Shown: piece after piece, positions 1-9,417 of the stretch | How positions within the stretch are numbered: position 1 is the first letter of the stretch | Layout of the letters: each line of letters opens with the position of its first letter | Source: JBLIOB01 sp047639575 | GTDB taxonomy: Bacteria; Bacteroidota; Bacteroidia; Flavobacteriales_D; Parvicellaceae | Direction of reading: 5' to 3' | NCBI GenBank assembly: GCA_047639575.1 | Contig: JBLIOB010000011.1 | Location: 1-33,923 of the forward strand | DNA: 33,923 nucleotides | Made by a program: the position numbers and the translations under genes | The notes under the pieces: generated by a model | Told to the model about the DNA's origin: nothing | Seen by the model: only the letters and a program-made list of their open reading frames with translations | The model's database searches: none

Positions 1-210
1 ATTGATGTTAGAGCTTATGCCCAGAAAGGGCAAAATATAGTCCGATCCTCTTGTGTAGGTTGTGGAGTTTGTTCAGCAGTTTGCCCTAGAGGTGTGCTGA
101 AATTAGAAAACGGTCCAAATTCTGGTAGTTCAAGAGTTGAGAATCCGCTTATTATGTTAGGTAATGATGGATTGTTTCATTTAAACGATGACGCTCATCA
201 AGTTAAATAA
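1..210 (+). CDS. C-terminal end of a 4Fe-4S ferredoxin-type protein (partial)
   Basis: The frame is open from base 1 to the TAA at 208-210, giving 69 residues of a protein that begins upstream of the window. It contains one complete [4Fe-4S] ligand motif, CVGCGVCSAVCP, with cysteines at visible residues 18, 21, 24 and 28, followed by a short tail rich in Asn, Asp and His. This supports an electron-transfer or redox role. The parent family cannot be told from the tail, and a second cluster may lie upstream. The next gene starts on the base after the stop, so the two are probably co-transcribed. Confidence 0.8.
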   Translation: MDVRAYAQKGQNIVRSSCVGCGVCSAVCPRGVLKLENGPNSGSSRVENPLIMLGNDGLFHLNDDAHQVK

Positions 211-918
211 TTGAATACTTCAAATACTATTATTGACGTTGTAATTCCAGCTTACAACGAAGAAAAATCCGTTCCATTAGTGGTAAAGGATATTCCTAGT
301 TCAGTTAGAAATATCGTTGTTGTGAATAATAACTCCACAGATAACACGAGTGCTAACGCTCAAGAAGCCGGAGCAATCGTTATTGATCAACCTTTGCAAG
401 GTTATGGGAATGCTTGCTTAAAAGGAATAGAATATGTTAACTCGCTAGAGCAACATCCAGATATTATTGTGTTTTTAGATGCTGACTATTCAGATCATCC
501 AGATGAATTAGACAAGGTTGTCTTTCCTATTATAAAGGATGGGGTTGACATGGTTATTGGGTCAAGAGCATTAGGGTCAAGAGAAAAAGGTTCAATGATG
601 CCACAGCAAAGGTTTGGCAATTGGCTAGCAACCGGAATGATTAAACTATTCTATCGACATAGGTTTACTGATCTTGGACCTTTTAGAGCATTAAAGTTTG
701 ATAAATTGTTAGAATTGAAAATGCAAGACAAAACGTATGGATGGACAGTAGAGATGCAAGTCAAAGCTGTAAAGCTCAATTTTGTTTGTGCTGAGGTTGC
801 GGTAAGCTATCGTCAACGGATTGGAGTATCTAAGATTACTGGTACGATTAAAGGAACTGTGCTTGCTGGATGGAAGATCATAACAACAATCCTAAAATAT
901 ACTCTCAAAAAGGTCTAA
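211..918 (+). CDS. GT2 family glycosyltransferase (dolichol/polyprenyl-phosphate sugar synthase-like)
   Basis: 235 residues forming a single GT-A fold. The N-terminal strand reads VVIPAYNEEKSVPLVV, followed by VVNNNSTDNT (nucleotide binding), then the metal-binding FLDADYSDHPDEL with D90/D92, and IGSRALGSREKGSM. This resembles the DPM1/polyprenyl-phosphate glycosyltransferase group, which moves a sugar from a nucleotide donor to a lipid phosphate. No membrane segment is obvious, so it is probably a peripheral cytoplasmic enzyme. The start is a TTG directly after the upstream stop; the first internal ATG is near residue 112, beyond the catalytic N-terminus, so a non-ATG start is required. It ends convergently, overlapping the minus-strand gene by 4 bases. 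The sugar and acceptor are not determinable. Confidence 0.88.
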   Translation: MNTSNTIIDVVIPAYNEEKSVPLVVKDIPSSVRNIVVVNNNSTDNTSANAQEAGAIVIDQPLQGYGNACLKGIEYVNSLEQHPDIIVFLDADYSDHPDELDKVVFPIIKDGVDMVIGSRALGSREKGSMMPQQRFGNWLATGMIKLFYRHRFTDLGPFRALKFDKLLELKMQDKTYGWTVEMQVKAVKLNFVCAEVAVSYRQRIGVSKITGTIKGTVLAGWKIITTILKYTLKKV

Positions 919-2066
919 CCTCGTTTTCCGAAACCTGTAATGAATTGTAATAATATTCCTTTCTGATGTTCACCCATTTCTTTAATAAAAGAGTCGTAAA
1001 TATTTAATCTAATCCTAGTATGTGTACTTACAGAATACGTAAGGCTATTTGCGAAAGTTCTGTTTAAATGATGTTGTGCTCCATCCATTGGAATGGCATT
1101 GTTGATGGCAAATGAACTACTCACGAAAAATTTACCCCAAAAGTACATGTCCAAGGATGTCTGTCCGTTAATTGATAAGAATCTGTTTTCGGTTTGAGAA
1201 TCCGAATACCCTAATAATAGTTGATTAGACAGCTTGAAGACCTCATTGTGCTTGAAGACCCAGTCAGCTCCTAATCGAGTCATAAAGACTTTGTCGTTAG
1301 GTATAAACGTGTTATTAATAATTCCAGTTAGCGCAATAACCCCAAATTCATTTTTGTTAAACGTTTGATTACCAATCCTGGTTAAGGCTAGAAATGTATT
1401 GTTGTATTTATACTTTGAAAATACCACATCAATCTTGTTTGACTGCGGGAGGTTTTGATCAATCAAGTTATCGCAAACTAAGAAGGGCTTATTCAATAGT
1501 CCGCCAGTAATAATTGATATTTCAGCATCTAATTTTTTACTAATCGGAGTCTTAATAAATAGCCCAAGGTCCTGAACAAAGCCAATATCCATCTTGGTGA
1601 TGTTAGTCATGAAGTTGGACGCTGGGTCTATTTTTGGGTTATGACCATATGGAATGGACTTGTTACCAACCCAAACGGTGGTTCGATCCCATTTGGTGTC
1701 AAACTTCAGCCAAGAATCAAATAACTTAAAATCAAGCTTAGCGTTTTTTTGTCCGATTAAATTGACGTACTGATTGTACTGTATGGCTGCTTTTAATTTG
1801 AAAGAATTAAGGCTGATACTTTTTACGTATCCTTTCATTAATCTCCTTTTCGACTTACTGAAATATTGAAATAACACCTGGTTATTTGGAGATCGATTTG
1901 ACACATCCCACCTTGCTCCGTTTAAATCGGACACGAATCCTCCATGCGCATTAAACTGTGTGTAGAAGAATCTGGTCTTCTGCTTTTCTAGCTTAATGGA
2001 TTTTTGACCAAAGCATCCAATAGAGAACGTTATGAGAGCAAGTAGGAAAAGGAGTCTAATAGGCAT
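915..2066 (-). CDS. Predicted outer-membrane beta-barrel protein of unknown function
   Basis: 383 residues with a clear signal peptide (MPIRLLFLLALITFSIGCFGQ, cleavage near residue 20). The mature part alternates polar and hydrophobic residues with many aromatic residues, as in transmembrane beta-strands, and the end (ILLQFITGFGKRG) is compatible with a barrel terminus. The segment with WVGNKSIPYGHNPKIDP resembles porin-like barrels, but I do not recognise the family. It is the second gene of a minus-strand pair: its start lies inside the end of the upstream lipoprotein gene (11-base overlap), implying translational coupling. A transport or surface role is inference. Confidence 0.7.
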   Translation of the reverse strand: MPIRLLFLLALITFSIGCFGQKSIKLEKQKTRFFYTQFNAHGGFVSDLNGARWDVSNRSPNNQVLFQYFSKSKRRLMKGYVKSISLNSFKLKAAIQYNQYVNLIGQKNAKLDFKLFDSWLKFDTKWDRTTVWVGNKSIPYGHNPKIDPASNFMTNITKMDIGFVQDLGLFIKTPISKKLDAEISIITGGLLNKPFLVCDNLIDQNLPQSNKIDVVFSKYKYNNTFLALTRIGNQTFNKNEFGVIALTGIINNTFIPNDKVFMTRLGADWVFKHNEVFKLSNQLLLGYSDSQTENRFLSINGQTSLDMYFWGKFFVSSSFAINNAIPMDGAQHHLNRTFANSLTYSVSTHTRIRLNIYDSFIKEMGEHQKGILLQFITGFGKRG

Positions 2067-3540
2067 AAAAATTATTTCTAATTCTAACTTTTTCTCTCAT
2101 CGAGTTTGGCAGCTTTAACCTTGCCATCCAAACAGTGATTATACGCTCATAAGAACCAACATGAATGGTAAGAACGTCTCGCTCTATGCTTTCATAACTC
2201 AAATAAATTTTTTCTATTCCTTTATATTGATTGTTAACCCATTTACCTGTCTTTTTGTCTACTAGTAGAACGTAAGGTTTTAGTTCATCCGGTCTCAAGT
2301 CGGCATCAAAATCAATGTTTGACTGAATTGGGTTGTATCTCCTGGATTTAGGGTAAGTATTCAGTCCAAATAAAAAGCCAGAATACTTTTGTTCATCAAT
2401 CATTGCCATATCTACATTGCCAATTACAATATTGTATGGACACCATTTACCTGTTATGGTAATTTCAACGTATGCATCTGTCCGTCCATTTTCGATGATG
2501 TCAATGTTAACAGAATCGGCATATTTCATCCACCTAAAATCAAATTTCTTGGGAGTTAGAGCTGTATAGAATCCTTCATCTTTAAATTGTGAAGTAGAAA
2601 CAGTAGAGTCTAATATGGTGGAGTAGTTGTAACTTTTGTTGTTTAAAAGCAAGCTAAATTCTGATTTGTACTGCTCTTCAATGTTAATTGGAGTGATCTT
2701 TCTTTTGGATTGATGACCAATTTCCAGAATCGTAGACTTAACACGCTTTTTAATTTTGTTTCGTAACTGATCAAAATTAACTGTCACAGATTCGGACAAA
2801 TCCGAAAGCTTATCGTATTCCATGAAGATATCAAAGTCAAGTCTTGGGTTTTTAATCTTCATCAATATCTCGTATAGATCTTTGTCCATATAAAACCAGC
2901 TATGTGAGAATATTTTATTTTGGTTCAAATTAATTTCGGAATTAAGTCTTTGCCCGAAATCATCATACATTTCACTTGTAACTTCAAATTCAAATTTACT
3001 CGCTGCTAAACAGTTGTTAGTTAGCTTGCATCTGTATACGCGGTCTAGGTCGTTAGCTGAATTAGCGCTTTCAGTTTGAAATTCATCATGCTCCTTTCTG
3101 AATACCACACCAAACCGATTGAATTCTTCTAACAAGTATTCTGGGTAAATTAAACTGTCAGTAGCATCTAACGTTGGAATGAATTTTAGCAAATCAACGT
3201 TGTTAAATACGAAGCGATTGTCGATAGAGTCGGAAATGACTATGTCTACTAATACCATGTTTTTTGGCATTGAGTCGCACAGGGTAATTTGCACCGTGTT
3301 AAAATGAAATTCAGAATTACTTGAGCCGTATTTCAAGTCCTTTTCTCCTATATCGTACTGATACGAGATTCCAGGAGAAAGAGCGGGAATGCTAATGGTG
3401 TCATTTCTGGCAGCAAAGAAGTCAGAAATGATCGTTTTGTCTCTCGGTTCAGATCGAGTACCATTATACGTATTCCAATTGTGCACATAACAGGAAGAAA
3501 CGACTAGAAGCAATGAGATGAAATAAAGTGGCGTTTTCAC
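2056..3540 (-). CDS. Lipoprotein of unknown function
   Basis: 494 residues. The N-terminus (MKTPLYFISLLLVVSSCYVH) is a lipoprotein signal with a lipobox-like VSSC, so the mature protein is probably anchored at Cys17. The rest is a soluble, mainly beta-rich protein without a domain I recognise. The start codon is GTG at 3540-3538. A TACTTTTA box, close to the Bacteroidetes -7 consensus, lies just upstream on the minus strand (3545-3552), so the leader is very short. The coupling to the downstream beta-barrel gene suggests the two act together in the outer membrane. Confidence 0.72.
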   Translation of the reverse strand: MKTPLYFISLLLVVSSCYVHNWNTYNGTRSEPRDKTIISDFFAARNDTISIPALSPGISYQYDIGEKDLKYGSSNSEFHFNTVQITLCDSMPKNMVLVDIVISDSIDNRFVFNNVDLLKFIPTLDATDSLIYPEYLLEEFNRFGVVFRKEHDEFQTESANSANDLDRVYRCKLTNNCLAASKFEFEVTSEMYDDFGQRLNSEINLNQNKIFSHSWFYMDKDLYEILMKIKNPRLDFDIFMEYDKLSDLSESVTVNFDQLRNKIKKRVKSTILEIGHQSKRKITPINIEEQYKSEFSLLLNNKSYNYSTILDSTVSTSQFKDEGFYTALTPKKFDFRWMKYADSVNIDIIENGRTDAYVEITITGKWCPYNIVIGNVDMAMIDEQKYSGFLFGLNTYPKSRRYNPIQSNIDFDADLRPDELKPYVLLVDKKTGKWVNNQYKGIEKIYLSYESIERDVLTIHVGSYERIITVWMARLKLPNSMREKVRIRNNFYAY

Positions 3541-3598
3541 TGTGTAAAAGTAGACATTACATCATTTAAAACTAAATGATCATTGGAAATAATTCTAT

Positions 3599-3614
3599 TT
3601 GATTAAATAATCAA
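3599..3614. repeat. Inverted repeat abutting a -7 box (possible operator)
   Basis: TTGATTA-AA-TAATCAA is a perfect 7-base inverted repeat with a 2-base centre. It touches the -7-like box at 3615-3622 upstream of the glycosyltransferase pair. The position would suit a regulator site, but AT-rich palindromes also arise by chance. Confidence 0.35.
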
Positions 3615-3622
3615 TAGTTTTG
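3615..3622 (+). promoter_or_regulatory. Bacteroidetes-type -7 promoter box (TAGTTTTG)
   Basis: TAGTTTTG matches TAnnTTTG exactly and lies 14 bases before the ATG at 3637. No well-spaced -33 TTG is evident, so this rests on the -7 box and its position alone. Confidence 0.45.
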
Positions 3623-3636
3623 CTCATCCCTTGGCT

Positions 3637-5106
3637 ATGGAAATTCTTTTTGTAAGTATTTACGTTTTCTTTTTAACCTTCATTTTGCTTTATGCTTTAA
3701 TGGAGTTAAATCTGCTTTTCATCTATTTATTCAAAACAGACAACAGGGACGAAATAGAGCCTGGTGAGCTTCCATTTGTTACTGTCCAACTTCCCATTTA
3801 TAATGAGTTGTACGTAGTTGAGAGATTGATTGACGCATGTGCAAATTTCAATTATCCAAAAGATAAATTTGAAATTCAAATGCTGGATGATAGTAATGAT
3901 GAGACCGTGGAAATCATAAGAGCCCGGGTTAAATATTGGAGTGATAAAGGAATCGATATTACTCACGTTATTCGTCCTGAAAGAGTTGGTTATAAGGCAG
4001 GTGCATTGAAATATGGAATGACCTTAGCCAAAGGTGAATTCATAACAATCTTTGATGCTGATTTCGAACCAGACCCTGATTTCCTGATTAAAACACTCCC
4101 GTATTTTCAGAATCCGAAAATTGGAGTCGTACAAACTCGTTGGAAACATAGTAATGAGAATTACTCAATGCTTACTAAGCTTCAGGCTTTTGCCTTAGAC
4201 GCTCATTTTACGATAGAGCAATCGGGTAGAAATAAAGGAGGTCATTTCATCAATTTCAACGGCACCGCAGGTGTCTGGAGAACCGAATGCATTATTGATG
4301 CTGGCGGTTGGCAGGCAGACACGTTAACTGAAGATTTAGACTTGAGCTACCGGGCTCAAATGAGAGGTTGGAAGTTTCAATACCTGCAAGAAGTAGAATC
4401 TCCAGCAGAGCTGCCTATTACCATGGGTGCTTTGAAGAGCCAACAGTTTAGATGGGCAAAAGGAGCTGCTGAGTGTACTCGAAAGAATTTAGGTAAAATG
4501 TTGGTTAAGCGTGGAATAGGCCTGTCAACAAAAATCATGGCGATCTTCCATTTGTTCAATAGCTTTCTGTTTATATGCATAGTCGCATTGTCAATTATGA
4601 GTGTACCGCTAATGTTCATTTTAAGTAGCACTGGCCATGAAGAGATCTATAGTTTCTTAGGGATTTTCATGACAAGCACGATTATTCTAGGCACAGTATA
4701 TTATGTTGCGTCTACAGCTAACACTAAGAACCGAGGAAAAGACACGTTGAAATTCTTACTGTACTTTCCAGCATTTCTAAGTATTTCGATGAGTTTGTCA
4801 TTGTACAATGCTATAGGTGTTATCGAAGGTTATTTAGGAAAGAAGTCGCCATTTGTCAGAACGCCCAAATTTAACGTGGATAAGGATGGAGGTGAAGATT
4901 GGAAGAACAACAAGTACTTAGGTAGCATAAAAAGCCTCAGCTTCATAACCTGGTTAGAGGCTTCTGTGATTCTTTATTTCTTATTTGGCTTGGTTATGGC
5001 GATTCGATTAGGTCAAGCAACTTTGATTCCGTTCTACGCAATGTTAATCTTCGGATTTAGCTATTCGCTAATCTTAACGATTAGACACACAAAATATGCC
5101 CGTTAA
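3637..5106 (+). CDS. Membrane GT2 glycosyltransferase, cellulose/hyaluronan synthase-like
   Basis: 489 residues from ATG 3637; a TTG two codons earlier (3631) is possible, but ATG is preferred. The order is an N-terminal membrane helix, a cytoplasmic GT-A domain, then several C-terminal membrane helices. The D,D,D,QxxRW set of the family is complete: LDDSNDET (D84/D85), FDADFEPD (D140, D142), LTEDLDLSYRAQMRGW (E232, D233) and QQFRWAKG (Q269-W273). Such enzymes polymerise or transfer sugars from nucleotide donors at the inner membrane. Its length is short for a processive synthase, and no PilZ domain is present, so a glycolipid product is equally possible. The last 11 bases overlap the next gene, indicating one operon. 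Confidence 0.88.
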   Translation: MEILFVSIYVFFLTFILLYALMELNLLFIYLFKTDNRDEIEPGELPFVTVQLPIYNELYVVERLIDACANFNYPKDKFEIQMLDDSNDETVEIIRARVKYWSDKGIDITHVIRPERVGYKAGALKYGMTLAKGEFITIFDADFEPDPDFLIKTLPYFQNPKIGVVQTRWKHSNENYSMLTKLQAFALDAHFTIEQSGRNKGGHFINFNGTAGVWRTECIIDAGGWQADTLTEDLDLSYRAQMRGWKFQYLQEVESPAELPITMGALKSQQFRWAKGAAECTRKNLGKMLVKRGIGLSTKIMAIFHLFNSFLFICIVALSIMSVPLMFILSSTGHEEIYSFLGIFMTSTIILGTVYYVASTANTKNRGKDTLKFLLYFPAFLSISMSLSLYNAIGVIEGYLGKKSPFVRTPKFNVDKDGGEDWKNNKYLGSIKSLSFITWLEASVILYFLFGLVMAIRLGQATLIPFYAMLIFGFSYSLILTIRHTKYAR

Positions 5107-6421
5107 GCCGAGATATATTTACTTTTCTTTTTTAGCCGTACCTATTGCAGCAATCGGATACTTAGTAGAACGTGACCAAAGTTGGGCTTTGTTTGCCTTG
5201 TTTGCTATAGCTTTTGCAGCCTATTTCATATTGGTAATTAAGAGGGATAGTACCTTGAAAGAACTCTTAGTAGCAGGTATTATGCTTCGTTTAATGCTAA
5301 TTGGCGTTTCCCCAGAGCTTTCGGACGATTACTATCGATTCGCCTTTGACGGAGATATGTTAATACATGGCGAAAATCCATATTTAGTATTTCCAGACTC
5401 ACTCGAAAACCCAACAGAATACCAAGCAATGTTGGTTGAGGAAATGAACTCGCCTAAATACTACACAGTTTACCCGCCAATAAATCAAATATTCTTTAGC
5501 GTCCCGTCTTTAATTGCTGGCGACAACATAGTGGTATATACCTTTGTATTAAGGATTCTAATCGTTTTGTTTGAGATTTTAATGGCTCTATTGCTGTTAA
5601 AAATGTTGCAATTCCTGAAAAAGGATTTGAAATTATTTGCCTGGTACTTTTTAAATCCGCTGGTGGTAATCGAGTTATCAGGTAATTTACATTTTGAGGG
5701 GGTCACCATGTTTTTTATGCTTTTGGCATTTTACATGTTGATGATAGGAAAATTCTGGCGTTCTGCAGTTGTGTATGCAGTAGCAATCGGCACGAAATTA
5801 ATCCCTTTAATTCTTTTGCCGTTCTTCTTTAAGCGGCTAAAAATGAAGGCTTTCGTTTACTATTCTGTAATTGGATTAATGACCGTGGTATTATTTCTAC
5901 CCTTTATAAACACAGAACTTATAGCGAATATGTCAAGTAGTATTCAACTATATTTTGATGACTTTATGTTTAACGGATCGATTTTATACCTGGTCAATGA
6001 TATAACCATGACGTTTACTGGTTATGAATATAATCTAGAAGTACTGGGGAACGTTTTTCAGGGGGTAGTGCTGATTGCTGTTGTTTTAATGAGCTTGTTC
6101 GAGAAGAAACCAGATTGGAATAGTCTGATTCAAAAAGGCCTGTTTGCGTTACTTATTTATTATTCTGTGGCGGCAATTGTCCATCCGTGGTATGTGATTA
6201 ACTTGGTTGCATTGTCCTTATTTACCAATTATAAGTTCCCATACGTTTGGTCTGCTTTAGCCTTATTAAGTTACTCTGCATATAATGGAGATGGTTCTGT
6301 AACTGAACATCCGCTCATCTTAATTATAGAATACGTTTTGCTTTTTGGTATGGTAATTTTCGAAATGATCTATTATAGAAAGGTTAAGAAAGTAGCGGAA
6401 ACTCCAGCAATACAATCTTAA
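5096..6421 (+). CDS. Polytopic GT-C-like glycosyltransferase (GT87/mannosyltransferase-like)
   Basis: 441 residues with about ten hydrophobic segments. The first long loop holds LSDDYYRFAFDGDMLIHGE (D77/D78), the acidic motif with a following GENPY typical of GT-C enzymes that use polyprenyl-phosphate sugars, and a TVYPPINQIFF segment follows. The protein would act on the periplasmic face of the inner membrane. It overlaps the preceding GT2 gene by 11 bases. A plausible joint scheme is that a GT2 makes a lipid-linked sugar and this enzyme uses it, but donor and acceptor are unknown. Confidence 0.75.
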   Translation: MPVKPRYIYFSFLAVPIAAIGYLVERDQSWALFALFAIAFAAYFILVIKRDSTLKELLVAGIMLRLMLIGVSPELSDDYYRFAFDGDMLIHGENPYLVFPDSLENPTEYQAMLVEEMNSPKYYTVYPPINQIFFSVPSLIAGDNIVVYTFVLRILIVLFEILMALLLLKMLQFLKKDLKLFAWYFLNPLVVIELSGNLHFEGVTMFFMLLAFYMLMIGKFWRSAVVYAVAIGTKLIPLILLPFFFKRLKMKAFVYYSVIGLMTVVLFLPFINTELIANMSSSIQLYFDDFMFNGSILYLVNDITMTFTGYEYNLEVLGNVFQGVVLIAVVLMSLFEKKPDWNSLIQKGLFALLIYYSVAAIVHPWYVINLVALSLFTNYKFPYVWSALALLSYSAYNGDGSVTEHPLILIIEYVLLFGMVIFEMIYYRKVKKVAETPAIQS

Positions 6422-6500
6422 ATTTCTTATTTGATACTTGTTCAATATTCCCAGAGATAAGTTGAAGCGCTTTGGAAGCCAAATAACTTAAAATTAAAGT

Positions 6501-6508
6501 TACCTTTG
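6501..6508 (+). promoter_or_regulatory. Bacteroidetes-type -7 promoter box (TACCTTTG) of typA
   Basis: TACCTTTG is an exact TAnnTTTG match, 49 bases before the typA ATG, implying a 5' leader of roughly 40 bases. A TTTG at 6471-6474 is the nearest upstream candidate for the -33 element but is rather far away. Confidence 0.55.
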
Positions 6509-6557
6509 CGCTCGATTTTACGTTGGGGCCTAATCCCAACGTTAACAATTTGAGCAG

Positions 6558-8318
6558 ATGGAGTCCATTAGAAATATAGCAATCATAGCACATGTAGATC
6601 ACGGCAAAACTACCTTAGTAGATAAGATAATTCAGCAGTGTGACGCGATGGATGATCGTAAGGAGACAGGAGATTTAATTCTAGATAGTAATGATTTAGA
6701 ACGTGAGAGAGGAATTACTATTCTTTCGAAAAACGTATCTGTAATTTATAAAGGAGTTAAAATTAATATCATTGATACTCCGGGTCACGCTGATTTTGGT
6801 GGTGAAGTTGAGCGAGTATTAAAAATGGCTGATGGCGTTCTGTTGTTAGTTGATGCTTTTGAAGGTCCTATGCCTCAAACTAGATTTGTTCTAGGTAAAG
6901 CAATTGGACTAGGTTTAAAGCCAATTGTAGTAGTTAACAAAGTTGATAAGGAAAACTGTACTCCTGATGAAGTTCATGAGAAAGTTTTTGATTTGATGTT
7001 CAACTTAGACGCTACAGAAGATCAGCTTGATTTTGTTACGATTTTTGGTTCTTCTAAAAATGGATGGATGAACACTGATTGGCGTGAACAAACGGAAAAT
7101 GTATTTCCATTGTTGGATGCTGTTATTGAAGCTATTCCAGAAGCACCGTATAAAGAAGGTACTCCTCAAATGCAAATTACGTCTCTTGACTTTTCTTCAT
7201 TTACTGGAAGAATTGCAATTGGAAGAATTTTTAGAGGTGACTTGCAGGTAGGTAAAGACTACATGCTTTGTAAGAGTGATGGAAATAAAAAAGTAAGAAT
7301 TAAAGAACTATTTGTTTTCGTAGGATTAGGCAAATCGAAAGTAGAAACTGCTAGGTCTGGAGATATTTGTGCAATTGTTGGATTGGATGATTTTGAAATT
7401 GGAGATACTATGGCCGATTTAGAGAATCCTGAACCGTTGGAAAGAATTGCTATTGACGAGCCTACAATGAGTATGTTGTTTACTATTAACAACTCTCCTT
7501 TCTTTGGTAAAGAAGGAAAGTTCGTAACGTCTAGACACTTAAGAGAGCGTCTATATAAGGAACTGGAGAAAAATCTTGCACTAAAAGTTGAAGACACGAA
7601 TACAGAGGATAAGTTTAATGTATTTGGAAGAGGTATTCTTCATTTGTCGGTTCTTATTGAAACAATGCGTAGAGAAGGATACGAGCTGCAAGTTGGCAAA
7701 CCACAGGTAATTATTAAAGAAATTGAAGGTCAAAAACACGAGCCGTATGAAACGCTTGTAATTGATGTTCCTGAAGACTTCTCTGGGAAAGCAATCGAAT
7801 TGGTTACTCAGCGTAAAGGTGATTTATTGGTGATGGAGCCAAAAGGAGATTTACAACATTTAGAATTTGATATTCCTTCAAGAGGTTTGATCGGATTGAG
7901 AAACAACATCTTAACTGCAACTTCAGGTAATGCAGTGATGACGCATAGATTTAGAGAATACGCCCCTCATAAAGGTGATATTCCTGAAAGACTAAAAGGG
8001 TCCATGATATCAATGGAAGCAGGGTCTTGTACGGCATTTGCTTTAAACAGACTTCAAGACAGAGGTAGGTTCTTTGTTGATCCAGGAGCGGTGATCTATA
8101 AAGGTCAGGTAATCGGTGAGAACTCTAGAGATAATGATTTAGAGATTAACTTGATTAAAGGAAAGCAATTGACAAACATGAGAAAATCAGGTTCTGATGA
8201 AGCGATTAAGATTGCGCCTAAAGTTAACTTCTCTTTAGAGGAAGCGATGGAGTATATTCAAGCCGATGAGTACTTAGAGGTTACTCCAGAAAGCCTGAGA
8301 ATGCGAAAAATCAATTAG
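6558..8318 (+). CDS. typA: Ribosome-associated GTPase TypA/BipA
   Basis: 586 residues of a translational GTPase. The G motifs are visible: AHVDHGKTT (residues 11-19), RERGIT, DTPGHADF, NKVD and the SSKNGWM region in place of the usual SAK. The BipA-specific C-terminal half is present (SRGLIGLRNNILTATSG, followed by the LTNMRKSGSDEA segment). TypA binds the ribosome and supports 50S assembly and stress or low-temperature growth in studied bacteria. Its length is close to the family norm of about 600. Adenosine deaminase follows 20 bases downstream and may share the transcript. Confidence 0.97.
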   Translation: MESIRNIAIIAHVDHGKTTLVDKIIQQCDAMDDRKETGDLILDSNDLERERGITILSKNVSVIYKGVKINIIDTPGHADFGGEVERVLKMADGVLLLVDAFEGPMPQTRFVLGKAIGLGLKPIVVVNKVDKENCTPDEVHEKVFDLMFNLDATEDQLDFVTIFGSSKNGWMNTDWREQTENVFPLLDAVIEAIPEAPYKEGTPQMQITSLDFSSFTGRIAIGRIFRGDLQVGKDYMLCKSDGNKKVRIKELFVFVGLGKSKVETARSGDICAIVGLDDFEIGDTMADLENPEPLERIAIDEPTMSMLFTINNSPFFGKEGKFVTSRHLRERLYKELEKNLALKVEDTNTEDKFNVFGRGILHLSVLIETMRREGYELQVGKPQVIIKEIEGQKHEPYETLVIDVPEDFSGKAIELVTQRKGDLLVMEPKGDLQHLEFDIPSRGLIGLRNNILTATSGNAVMTHRFREYAPHKGDIPERLKGSMISMEAGSCTAFALNRLQDRGRFFVDPGAVIYKGQVIGENSRDNDLEINLIKGKQLTNMRKSGSDEAIKIAPKVNFSLEEAMEYIQADEYLEVTPESLRMRKIN

Positions 8319-8337
8319 GCTTTATTACATTTAAGTA

Positions 8338-9381
8338 ATGAAAATCACAAGAGAGCTCATAAAGTCTCTGCCGAAGGCTGAACTGCATTGTCACTTAGAC
8401 GGGTCAGTTCGTGTGGATACAATCCTTGAGTTAGCTTCTGAACAAGGGGTTGAACTTCCTTATTCAAATAAAGAAGACCTAAAGGAATACCTTCAGGTTG
8501 GTGATGATTGTAAAAGTCTAGAAGATTACTTAAAAGCATTTCCGGTTGTTAACTCAGTATTGCAGACTCCTTCAGCGTTAGAGCGTGTTACGTATGAACT
8601 TGCGCAAGACGTTGCTGAAGAAAATGTTCGATTATTAGAGGTTCGATTTTCTCCAGTTTTGCATACTAATACAGGCTTAGGCCTAGAGAAGGTGCTAACC
8701 TCTGTGCTAAAGGGTAAAGAACGAGCTGAGAAAGATTTTAACCTTAAAATGGGGATTATTATAAGTTCTATTAGAAGTATTTCTCCTGAGGTCTCTATGG
8801 AACTTGCTGAGCTAACTGTTAATTATAAGAACCGAGGAGTTGTAGGGTTTGACTTGGCCGGACCGGAAGAGAACTTCCCTGCTAAAGACCATAAAGAAGC
8901 ATTCTTTCATATTATAAATAACAACATCAACACAACTGTGCATGCTGGTGAGGCCTATGGGGCAGAATCCATTCATCAAGCTATCCATTATACAAGAGCC
9001 AATCGTATAGGTCACGGAACTAGGTTGCGAGAAGATCAAGACCTGTTTAAATACGTGCTGGATCATCGAATTACTTTAGAGATGTGCGTTACTTGTAATG
9101 TACAAACTCAGTGTGTTAAGTCTTATGATGATCATCCAATTAAGGACTATCTAGATGCGGGAATTAGAGTAACCGTAAATACCGATAACCGTTTGATATC
9201 GAACACATCTCTAACTGAAGAGTACCTTAAGATATTTAGCCTTTACGACTTAAGCATTAGCGATTTAAGAAAGCTCATACTTAACGGATTTAAAGCGGGG
9301 TTTTTACCGTATGAAGAACGTAAGGCAATGTTAAAGAGCTCGCAAATTGAATTAGATTCATTGTTAAAATTTCAGAATTAA
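8338..9381 (+). CDS. add: Adenosine deaminase
   Basis: 347 residues, full length for the family. Zinc and catalytic residues are all present: ELHCHLDGS (H17, H19), HAGEAYGAES (H202 and the catalytic E205), RIGHGTRL (H226) and NTDNRLIS (D283). The NTDNR variant is common in bacterial adenosine deaminases and argues against adenine deaminase or AMP deaminase. It hydrolyses adenosine and deoxyadenosine to the inosines in purine salvage in the cytoplasm. It starts 20 bases after typA. Confidence 0.93.
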   Translation: MKITRELIKSLPKAELHCHLDGSVRVDTILELASEQGVELPYSNKEDLKEYLQVGDDCKSLEDYLKAFPVVNSVLQTPSALERVTYELAQDVAEENVRLLEVRFSPVLHTNTGLGLEKVLTSVLKGKERAEKDFNLKMGIIISSIRSISPEVSMELAELTVNYKNRGVVGFDLAGPEENFPAKDHKEAFFHIINNNINTTVHAGEAYGAESIHQAIHYTRANRIGHGTRLREDQDLFKYVLDHRITLEMCVTCNVQTQCVKSYDDHPIKDYLDAGIRVTVNTDNRLISNTSLTEEYLKIFSLYDLSISDLRKLILNGFKAGFLPYEERKAMLKSSQIELDSLLKFQN

Positions 9382-9417
9382 TTCAAACTATTTCAGAACT
9401 TCTTTGTTCCTTTCACA

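Noticed and set aside
7259..7597. Minus-strand open frame inside typA
   Set aside because: Shadow of the conserved typA frame with no promoter or family signal of its own.
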